Source: Treponema sp.
GTDB taxonomy: Bacteria; Spirochaetota; Spirochaetia; Treponematales; Treponemataceae
Length of the DNA stretch: 5,768 nt
NCBI GenBank assembly: GCA_016293005.1
Contig: JAEDFA010000072.1
Coordinates: 1 to 5,768 of the forward strand
Direction of reading: 5' to 3'
The notes beneath the pieces were generated by a model. That model made no database searches. It was not told where the DNA came from and was given only the letters and a program-made list of their open reading frames with translations. Below, one piece after another: positions 1 through 3,781 of the stretch. How positions within the stretch are numbered: the stretch's first letter is position 1; each line of letters starts with the position of its first letter. The translations under genes were made by a program, and so were the position numbers.

Positions 1-9
1 TTTTTTCAT
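1..9 (-). CDS. Start of a gene running off the left edge (first three codons only)
   Basis: On the minus strand the sequence reads GGAGGG, five T, then ATG AAA AAA to the window edge. The Shine-Dalgarno sequence (15-20) is close to perfect and its spacing is ideal, so this is very likely a real start codon with residues Met-Lys-Lys. A Met-Lys-Lys beginning is common in exported proteins and lipoproteins, but also in many cytoplasmic ones, so the product cannot be named. The gene is in the same direction as the aldolase and lies about 285 bp downstream of it, beyond the GC-richer island, so it probably has its own promoter. Confidence 0.7.
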
Positions 10-24
10 AAAAACCCTCCATAA

Positions 25-54
25 ATTTTAATTTATTTCATATTACAAGGTCAA
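25..54 (-). promoter_or_regulatory. Candidate promoter for the left-edge gene
   Basis: The minus strand has TTGACC (49-54) and TAAAAT (25-30) separated by 18 bp, each matching five of six bases of the sigma-70 consensus. A problem is that this -10 box would start transcription around base 18, inside the Shine-Dalgarno sequence. An alternative -10 box TAATAT at 40-45, preceded by TG, would give a normal leader of about 24 nt but has no good -35 box. One of the two is likely; which one is not decided by the sequence. Confidence 0.35.
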
Positions 55-80
55 ATTTTTAAGTTTTAATTTTTTTATTT

Positions 81-246
81 CGGGTAGCGTTTCACTTTCG
101 CAACACAACTTCTTGGAAACTCGATAAAAATCGTTCACTGGACTGTTTTTGCACCTACGATGACGCTCCTTAGATTATGGCATCGTTTCATTCCATTGAT
201 ACGCTTCGGAACCATCTTGCGCCAGATCCTTACAATCTCTAGCACG
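81..246. repeat. GC-richer intergenic island, candidate interspersed repeat
   Basis: This stretch is about 44% G+C by hand count, while the flanking intergenic DNA is almost pure A and T. Both borders are abrupt (around 81 and 246). It contains a small palindrome, CGAT-AAAA-ATCG (122-133), and recurring short words such as CGTTTCA (twice), but no tandem repeat and no tRNA- or rRNA-like fold that I recognise. Neither strand has a credible ribosome binding site with a gene. The composition and location between genes fit a dispersed intergenic repeat or the remnant of a mobile element. A structured non-coding RNA is the main alternative. That it occurs elsewhere in the genome is inference, since only one copy is visible. 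Confidence 0.4.
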
Positions 247-266
247 ATAAAACTAAATTAAACCTG

Positions 267-287
267 TAATATTATAAAATAATATTA
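267..287 (-). terminator. A/T-only hairpin after the aldolase gene
   Basis: A perfect 9-bp inverted repeat (TAATATTAT, 267-275, against ATAATATTA, 279-287) with a 3-nt loop lies 6 nt past the aldolase stop codon. All pairs are A-T and no T-run follows on the minus strand, so as an intrinsic terminator it is weak. It may instead slow 3' exonucleases or be chance in AT-rich DNA. No better terminator is visible for this gene. Confidence 0.25.
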
Positions 288-293
288 ATGCGA

Positions 294-1268
294 CTATTCC
301 TGACTTGTCAATTCTTTAAAATACTCGCAAATGTCTTTTCGTTTTTCTTTTGTATATGCGATTGCAGTTCTTGGATGCTGATTATATAAACCTGTCAAAA
401 GATATTGTAAATCTGCTCCCCAAACAACACCTTTTTCTTTCATTGGAATCATGTATTCTTCGATGAATTTTAAAACAGGATGAATGTTGTACTTTGGATT
501 TTTCAAGAAACCGATTATATTTTCCATTGCACAGTTTCCGGCTCCTCGTCCCATCGAAAGATAAGTTGCGTCAAGGAAATCAACACCATCGCCTGCACAT
601 TCGATTGTATTTGCAAAAGCGAGTTTCTGATTATCATGAGCGTGAATCCCAAGTTTTTTATTGTATTTTGCAGCAAATTCGCCAAACATATCACAAATTC
701 GCGCCATTTCTTCCGGATAAATTGAACCATAACTATCGACAATGTAAATTACATCTACAGGAGATTTTCCAACCATATCTAAAGCCGCACGAATATCATT
801 TTCCTGACCAGTTGAAAGTGCCATAATGTTGCAACTTGTTTCATAACCTTTTTTATGGGCATCTTCAATCATATCTATTGCCGTAGGCATCTGATGAAGA
901 TAAGTTGCAACCCGAACTAAATCAATAGGCGACTCTGAAGAATCGTGAATATCTTCTTTGTAATTACAACGTCCAACATCAGCCATAACAGCAACTTTTA
1001 CTTTTCGCTCACCATCTCCTGTTATAGAACGGATATAATCATCATCACAGAATTTTGAAGGCCCGAATTTTTCTACATCGAACAGAGTTTTATCGGCTTT
1101 ATAACCGAATTCCATATAATCAACACCTGCTTTTATGTTTGCATTGTAAAGGGCTTTGGCAAATCCTTCTTCGAAATAAAAATCATTTACAAGCCCGCCA
1201 TCCCTCAAAGTTGCATCAACGACTTTAATTCCAGGACGGTAATTCATCATTGCAGAAATATTTTTCAT
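294..1268 (-). CDS. HMGL-like (DRE-TIM metallolyase family) aldolase, 324 aa
   Basis: This is a cytoplasmic TIM-barrel lyase of the HMGL-like family, which includes 4-hydroxy-2-oxovalerate aldolase, HMG-CoA lyase and isopropylmalate synthase. Near the N terminus is DATLRDGG (18-25), the family signature carrying the metal-binding Asp and catalytic Arg. HAHDN (209-213) supplies the two metal-binding His. DSYGS (178-182) and GRGAGN (240-245) are also family motifs. The segment at 284-300, ending in GLYNQHPR, resembles the C-terminal part of DmpG-type aldolases. The start at 1268 is chosen because GGAG (1275-1278) lies 6 nt upstream; a longer frame to 1334 would include the likely -10 box. Divalent-metal-dependent C-C bond cleavage or condensation of a 2-oxo acid is expected, but the substrate is unknown. 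No acylating aldehyde dehydrogenase (the usual DmpG partner, DmpF) is next to it in the window, so a catabolic meta-cleavage role is unsupported. Confidence 0.85.
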   Translation of the reverse strand: MKNISAMMNYRPGIKVVDATLRDGGLVNDFYFEEGFAKALYNANIKAGVDYMEFGYKADKTLFDVEKFGPSKFCDDDYIRSITGDGERKVKVAVMADVGRCNYKEDIHDSSESPIDLVRVATYLHQMPTAIDMIEDAHKKGYETSCNIMALSTGQENDIRAALDMVGKSPVDVIYIVDSYGSIYPEEMARICDMFGEFAAKYNKKLGIHAHDNQKLAFANTIECAGDGVDFLDATYLSMGRGAGNCAMENIIGFLKNPKYNIHPVLKFIEEYMIPMKEKGVVWGADLQYLLTGLYNQHPRTAIAYTKEKRKDICEYFKELTSQE

Positions 1269-1302
1269 TTTACACTCCAAATTAAACCTTAAAGTTCTAG
1301 TA

Positions 1303-1311
1303 ATAATACCA
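1303..1311 (-). promoter_or_regulatory. Extended -10 promoter of the aldolase gene
   Basis: The minus strand reads TGG TATTAT, an extended -10 element (TGn plus a five-of-six match to TATAAT). Transcription would start near 1296, giving a leader of about 28 nt before the ATG at 1268. I find no good -35 box at 16-18 bp, which is usual for extended -10 promoters. Its position inside the longer possible reading frame supports the shorter start chosen for the gene. Confidence 0.45.
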
Positions 1312-1387
1312 CAGAAAAAAAATAAATTCAGCAAATTTTAACATTTTCTAACAATTTTGTTGATTTTTGAACACTTTTACGACATTT

Positions 1388-1458
1388 TGACACATCTCAA
1401 TGTATTAAAATGATACAATATTTTAAAATTTTTAAAAAAAATTTAAATTCTGACACAT
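1388..1458 (+). repeat. Two direct TGACACAT copies 63 bp apart
   Basis: TGACACAT occurs at 1388-1395 and again at 1451-1458, a start-to-start distance of 63 bp, close to six helical turns. A related TGAACAC lies at 1368-1374, 20 bp before the first copy. They sit about 100 to 200 bp upstream of the sigma-54-type promoter, the usual distance for enhancer-binding activators. The copies are visible; that they bind a protein is inference, and 8-bp repeats can occur by chance. Confidence 0.35.
1411..1419 (+). promoter_or_regulatory. Possible extended -10 element, plus strand
   Basis: TGA TACAAT fits an extended -10 element (TGn plus five of six bases of TATAAT). A TTGACA at 1387-1392 lies 21 bp upstream, too far to be a normal partner. 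If used it would give hsp20 a second, sigma-70 transcript with a leader of roughly 210 nt. Low confidence because AT-rich DNA produces such matches easily. Confidence 0.25.
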
Positions 1459-1560
1459 AAACAAAAATCAATTTTTCTTTTTTTAATTTTTTTTTAAATA
1501 AATAAGACAAATTTTCAATACAAAGACAGAATTTTAATAAAAAATAAGCTTTTCAATAAA

Positions 1561-1578
1561 TTGGCATACTTATTGCAT
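1561..1578 (+). promoter_or_regulatory. Sigma-54 (RpoN) type promoter of hsp20
   Basis: The sequence TTGGCATACTTATTGCAT matches the -24/-12 consensus TGGCAC-N5-TTGCA. The invariant GG (1563-1564) and GC (1575-1576) are both present and their spacing is exactly right (12 bp from -24 to -12). The predicted start of transcription is about 1588, giving a 47-nt leader. The competing sigma-70 reading, TTGGCA with TATAAG at 1582-1587, has a 15-bp spacer and is poorer. RpoN is present in treponemes, and E. coli ibpB is a known case of a small heat-shock gene with a sigma-54 promoter, so this is biologically reasonable. An enhancer-binding activator would be needed; none is encoded here. Confidence 0.65.
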
Positions 1579-1587
1579 ATATATAAG

Positions 1588-1604
1588 TGTAAGAAAAACT
1601 TACA
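1588..1604 (+). promoter_or_regulatory. Hairpin at the 5' end of the hsp20 mRNA
   Basis: TGTAAG (1588-1593) and CTTACA (1599-1604) are perfect inverted repeats around a 5-nt A loop. The first base of the stem coincides with the transcription start predicted from the sigma-54 promoter. A stem-loop at the extreme 5' end can shield mRNA from degradation that starts there; it could alternatively be a DNA operator overlapping the start site. Confidence 0.45.
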
Positions 1605-1612
1605 AATAAAAT

Positions 1613-1635
1613 TAATAAGCATTGGAGGCCTATTA
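1613..1635 (+). promoter_or_regulatory. Leader hairpin holding the hsp20 ribosome binding site, possible RNA thermometer
   Basis: AATAAGC (1614-1620) can pair with GCCTATT (1628-1634) with one A-C mismatch, and T1613 can pair with the A of the start codon. The Shine-Dalgarno GGAGG (1624-1628) would lie in the 7-nt loop with its last G paired. Only two pairs are G-C, so the stem is weak and would melt with modest warming. Short hairpins of this sort control small heat-shock genes in other bacteria (ROSE, fourU, and the cyanobacterial hsp17 element). It matches none of those families in sequence. Confidence 0.35.
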
Positions 1636-2063
1636 TGAATACACTTTCACTTTTTGATTCACTTTTCAACAACCAGTTCAACACTGATTACGAACCATTT
1701 AACTACCATGTTTTTTATTCGCCAAAAGTTGATGTCTCAGAAACAGGAAATGCCTACAATCTTGAAATGGAACTTCCTGGACTTACTCAAAATGATGTCA
1801 ACCTCGAACTTGACGGAAGCAAACTTACAATCGCTTCTAAAAAAATCGAGAAAAATGCAAAAAAAGATTCTGGTAACAACGAAGAAAAAACAAAATACCT
1901 TATAAAAGAACGACGCGAAATGCAGTTCTCAAGGAGTTTTACACTTCCAGAAGATGTTGATTCAGAAAAAATCAGTGCAAACTTCAAAAACGGAATTCTT
2001 TCTGTTTCAATTCCTCGAAAAGAACAGTCAGTTCCAAGAAAAATTGCAATCGAAGCAAAATAA
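1635..2063 (+). CDS. hsp20: Small heat-shock protein, Hsp20/alpha-crystallin family, 142 aa
   Basis: This is an ATP-independent cytoplasmic holdase that binds unfolding proteins and hands them to DnaK/ClpB. A short N-terminal arm rich in Phe, Leu and Asn (1-29) precedes the alpha-crystallin domain (about 30-128). That domain opens with PKVDV and contains the ELPGL motif (46-50). It ends with the hallmark ANFKNGIL (115-122) and SIPR. The C-terminal tail carries IAI (137-139), the I-x-I motif that docks into a neighbouring subunit during oligomer assembly. Length is normal for the family. The ATG has GGAGG (1624-1628) 6 nt upstream. A lysine-rich stretch at 69-85 fills the loop before the dimerisation strand. 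The gene is monocistronic, between a sigma-54-type promoter and a strong terminator, and divergent from the aldolase gene. Confidence 0.95.
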   Translation: MNTLSLFDSLFNNQFNTDYEPFNYHVFYSPKVDVSETGNAYNLEMELPGLTQNDVNLELDGSKLTIASKKIEKNAKKDSGNNEEKTKYLIKERREMQFSRSFTLPEDVDSEKISANFKNGILSVSIPRKEQSVPRKIAIEAK

Positions 2064-2117
2064 ATTAAAATTTTCTTAAAACAAAAGAGAACTTTTTAAT
2101 GCCCTTCATGTAAACAC

Positions 2118-2154
2118 AAAAGCAGGATTTAAAATTTTAAGTCCTGCTTTTTTT
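2118..2154 (+). terminator. Intrinsic terminator of hsp20, possibly bidirectional
   Basis: GCAGGA (2122-2127) pairs with TCCTGC (2142-2147). The interior TTTAAAATTTTAAG continues the stem, with one G-T pair, to a 4-nt loop. Seven T (2148-2154) follow. It lies 55 nt after the hsp20 stop codon. Read from the other side it ends in four T, then GTGTTT, so it may also stop transcripts of the convergent flavodoxin gene, which has no other terminator nearby. Confidence 0.9.
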
Positions 2155-2229
2155 ATAAACATTACAAGCATTTTCAAAGTTCACTATGACAGATTTTTAA
2201 ACCATATAAAACAATCGACAAAACTTTCT

Positions 2230-2757
2230 TTATAAAACTTCAGAAACGATAGCCTTTAGAGAAGCAAAATCTACAAAATCAACTTTTTTATTGTATGTTT
2301 CAATCATCGCTTTTGTTTCTGCATTCTGGTTTTCAGGCGGAAGAGACAATGCTTTTTTATATAAAAGATGCATCATAGTTTTATGGACAACTTTAAGTTT
2401 TGAATAATCAATTCCACCCCTAAGATGAAAAATTTTTGCACAGTTTAAAACATCATTTGAAAGCTGAAGTTTTAAACTTTCCTGGATATTTGAAATATTT
2501 TCGTTGTTTTCAGGATCTGAAAGCCCTACAGTGGCAATTATAATTTTCTTCCCGTTTAAATTTAATTCTTTTTGAAAAGTTTTTTTTAATCCCAAAACTC
2601 CGCCAGCATAAAGAGCGCCAATATATATAATCGTCTCAAAATCAGAAAGAGACTTTAACTCTTTAAAAGACTTTGCTTTAATTCCGGTAATCCTAGACAA
2701 TTCTTCTGCATATTTTTTCGCTGAACCATACACTGAAGCATAAATTATGATTTTCAA
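2230..2757 (-). CDS. Flavodoxin-domain protein, HemG-like, 175 aa
   Basis: This is a small FMN-binding redox protein of the flavodoxin fold, related to the HemG-type Flavodoxin_5 group. It opens with strand KIIIYAS and the phosphate-binding loop SVYGSA (8-13), where the usual last Thr is Ala. A second strand and loop, YIGALYAGGVLG (45-56), would flank the isoalloxazine ring. GKKIIIATVGL (69-79) is the next core strand. HLRGGIDYSKL (111-121), followed by a helix rich in His, Met and Leu, resembles the segment after the fourth strand of HemG. In E. coli HemG oxidises protoporphyrinogen IX, but with no heme genes here that activity is not claimed; a general electron-transfer or quinone-linked role is equally possible. 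The start is the TTG at 2757, supported by GGGAG 6 nt upstream. An open extension to 2862 would translate across a terminator hairpin and is unlikely. Confidence 0.8.
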   Translation of the reverse strand: MKIIIYASVYGSAKKYAEELSRITGIKAKSFKELKSLSDFETIIYIGALYAGGVLGLKKTFQKELNLNGKKIIIATVGLSDPENNENISNIQESLKLQLSNDVLNCAKIFHLRGGIDYSKLKVVHKTMMHLLYKKALSLPPENQNAETKAMIETYNKKVDFVDFASLKAIVSEVL

Positions 2758-2763
2758 AATTTT

Positions 2764-2768
2764 CTCCC
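2764..2768 (-). promoter_or_regulatory. Ribosome binding site fixing the TTG start
   Basis: GGGAG on the minus strand is followed by AAAATT and then TTG, which places the start exactly before the conserved KIIIYAS strand. No ATG lies at a suitable distance. The site is three bases past the T-run of a possible long-range helix in the leader. Confidence 0.7.
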
Positions 2769-2799
2769 ATAAAAAAGCATTTTTTTTTATTTTTAAAAC

Positions 2800-2845
2800 A
2801 AAAAACCGTCCTGAAAATTCATAAAAAAATTCAAAAGACGGTTTT
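2800..2845 (-). terminator. Terminator-like hairpin between ATPase and flavodoxin genes
   Basis: AAAACCGTC (minus strand, 2845-2837) pairs perfectly with GACGGTTTT (2810-2802). Inside the 26-nt loop TGAA and TTCA can extend the stem. Six T follow in a run that ends at 2800, then G and four more T. It lies downstream of the TATAAT promoter assigned to the flavodoxin gene and upstream of its TTG start, so it must be read through for that gene to be expressed from that promoter. Confidence 0.75.
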
Positions 2846-2874
2846 AATGCGTTTTTATTCAATTTAAATGCGAT

Positions 2875-2904
2875 ATTATAACGACTTAAAACTTTCTAAG
2901 TCAC
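2875..2904 (-). promoter_or_regulatory. Sigma-70 type promoter for the flavodoxin gene
   Basis: A perfect TATAAT (2875-2880, minus strand) has GTGACT (2899-2904) 18 bp upstream, a four-of-six match to TTGACA. The predicted start is near 2868. An inverted repeat GACTTA...TAAGTC (2883-2888 and 2897-2902) occupies the spacer and the edge of the -35 box and could be an operator, although it could also be an RNA hairpin behind the ATPase terminator. Confidence 0.5.
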
Positions 2905-2907
2905 TTT

Positions 2908-2938
2908 AAAAAAAATCTCAAAGACGATTTTTTAAGAT
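2908..2938 (-). terminator. Intrinsic terminator of the ATPase gene
   Basis: Starting 5 nt after the stop codon, ATCTTAAA (2938-2931, minus strand) pairs with TTTGAGAT (2922-2915) with one G-T pair and an 8-nt loop, followed by a run of seven T (2914-2908). The stem is AT-rich but the T-run is strong and the position is typical. Confidence 0.75.
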
Positions 2939-2943
2939 GTCAT

Positions 2944-3621
2944 TTATTTAGTCATTAAAAGAGTTTTTGAATCAAGTTTAATTGCAACTCCAGAAACTTC
3001 TTTGTTATCGCTTTTTAAAACAGAAAGTTCAAGATTTTTACCGTTAGAAGCAATGTGACAGACAGTTGCAAACATTGAAAGTTTTACCGCATCTGTTGAT
3101 TCAGAAAGTTTTGGACTTTCATTTGTAAAACTGAACCACGCCGTCATCTTTTCTTGAGAAATGTAATCTGCAATAATTTTTAAATCTTCAGCAGAAAGTT
3201 TAACCATATCAACATCATCAATTACGACTGCAGAAACATTTATTCCGCCTTCTTTTAATGCTTTAATTGTAGAAACGATTTTTGGCATTGAAAAAGATTC
3301 CTGATTCGTATTTAAAATTGTTCTTTCTGAAACAATTGTATCAGAAAGTGCTGAAATATCACCGAAATTCTTTTTTTTGCCAATTTCTGCAAGAACGCTG
3401 TCATACCATGCGATTACATTTGAAGAATGCTGGTCAAAAGAAATATGCACAACATGTTTGTCATTTAAAAGCGAATCAATTGCAAATTGAACCAATATCG
3501 AAGTCTTTCCTAATCCTTTTTTAGATGTAATTAACCCCATCTGACCATCTTTTAAACCGCCGTCTGCTGCATTTTCAAAAAATCTAACCGGGCTGTGTGA
3601 AATGAGATCCTGTTTAACCAT
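2944..3621 (-). CDS. RecA/KaiC-like P-loop ATPase of unknown function, 225 aa
   Basis: I do not recognise a named family. The layout is that of a single RecA/KaiC/DnaB-type ATPase core. Walker A is SKKGLGKT (33-40), with Ser where Gly or Ala is normal. The strand HISFD (59-63) corresponds to the acidic strand after helix 1 in KaiC and DnaB. Walker B is AVVIDDVD (131-138). AWFSFTNES (161-169) occupies the place of the sensor strand, and LELSVLKSDNKE (197-208) resembles the final 'L-x-V-x-K' strand of DnaB/KaiC. There is no signal peptide, membrane segment or zinc finger. The start is the ATG with AAGGAG (3628-3633) 6 nt upstream; a longer frame to 3681 lacks one. It sits after the EF-G gene but behind a strong terminator, so shared function with translation is not implied. 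ATP binding is likely; the partner and role are unknown. Confidence 0.75.
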   Translation of the reverse strand: MVKQDLISHSPVRFFENAADGGLKDGQMGLITSKKGLGKTSILVQFAIDSLLNDKHVVHISFDQHSSNVIAWYDSVLAEIGKKKNFGDISALSDTIVSERTILNTNQESFSMPKIVSTIKALKEGGINVSAVVIDDVDMVKLSAEDLKIIADYISQEKMTAWFSFTNESPKLSESTDAVKLSMFATVCHIASNGKNLELSVLKSDNKEVSGVAIKLDSKTLLMTK

Positions 3622-3711
3622 ATAAAACTCCTTGCGGTGAAAAACACCATCGATGCATAATTTTCCAGATTTTGAAAACATTTCTCTAAAAATTTTAAAG
3701 ACTGTTAAAAC

Positions 3712-3747
3712 AAAAAATGGACTTATTTAAATAATAAGTCCATTTTT
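3712..3747 (-). terminator. Strong intrinsic terminator of the EF-G gene
   Basis: A perfect 15-bp inverted repeat (arms 3713-3727 and 3733-3747) surrounds a 5-nt loop, with the core AATGGACTTATT in one arm. On the minus strand it ends in six T, then G and four T. It lies 34 nt past the EF-G stop codon. The flanking A and T runs make it symmetrical, so it could work in both directions. Confidence 0.9.
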
Positions 3748-3781
3748 CTTAAAAGTCCACTAAAAACTTTTAAACTATAAG

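Larger units (their letters stand above)
1335..1560. other. AT-rich divergent spacer upstream of hsp20
   Basis: No gene is visible in this stretch. It is dominated by A-tracts and T-tracts, notably around 1420-1450 and 1470-1500, of a kind that often gives intrinsically bent DNA. In sigma-54 systems, bending between an activator site and the promoter helps looping. Candidate activator sites are the TGACACAT copies listed separately and a short inverted repeat AACAA-TT-TTGTT (1350-1361). No CIRCE-type operator (TTAGCACTC and its inverted partner) is present. Confidence 0.4.
2758..2868 (-). promoter_or_regulatory. Flavodoxin mRNA leader with possible attenuator
   Basis: From the predicted start near 2868 the leader is about 110 nt. 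It contains a terminator-like hairpin (listed separately). It also has two segments that can pair around it: AAAAA-C-GCATT (2856-2846, minus strand) with AATGC-TTTTT (2781-2772), leaving one bulged C. The outer helix would stack directly on the hairpin and end three bases before the ribosome binding site. This could couple transcription termination or translation to some signal. It matches no riboswitch class I know, including FMN. Equally, the hairpin may simply be a back-up terminator for the ATPase gene. Confidence 0.3.

Noticed and set aside
160..261. 33-codon plus-strand open frame in the GC-rich island
   Set aside because: No Shine-Dalgarno sequence precedes the ATG, and no family is recognisable. 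A 41-codon open frame on the other strand of the same island is equally unsupported.
480..826. Two overlapping plus-strand open frames of 81 and 110 codons
   Set aside because: They lie antisense within the aldolase gene, have no ribosome binding site and no recognisable motif; the aldolase frame has clear family signatures.
1269..1334. Longer aldolase N terminus starting at 1334
   Set aside because: It has no ribosome binding site, and the extension contains the likely -10 box of the gene; GGAG before 1268 marks the start.
1561..1587. Sigma-70 reading of the hsp20 promoter (TTGGCA with TATAAG)
   Set aside because: The spacer is only 15 bp; the sigma-54 reading fits with exact spacing and both invariant dinucleotides.
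1654..1987. Open frames overlapping hsp20 on both strands
   Set aside because: They are in other frames of a gene with full alpha-crystallin motifs and lack their own signals.
2758..2862. 35-residue N-terminal extension of the flavodoxin gene from a TTG at 2862
   Set aside because: It would run through a strong terminator hairpin and has no ribosome binding site; the extension is low-complexity Lys/Phe-rich and precedes the conserved first strand.
3282..3524. 80-codon plus-strand open frame
   Set aside because: Antisense to the ATPase gene across its Walker motifs; no start signals.
3680..3708. TTAACA and AGAAAT with a 17-bp spacer as a promoter for the ATPase gene
   Set aside because: The -10 box matches only three of six bases. 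A promoter is expected between 3622 and 3711 because of the EF-G terminator, but I cannot point to it.
3751..3771. Small inverted repeat AAAAGT...ACTTTT just after the EF-G gene
   Set aside because: Only one G-C pair, a 9-nt loop and no T-run; the 15-bp hairpin next to it explains termination.
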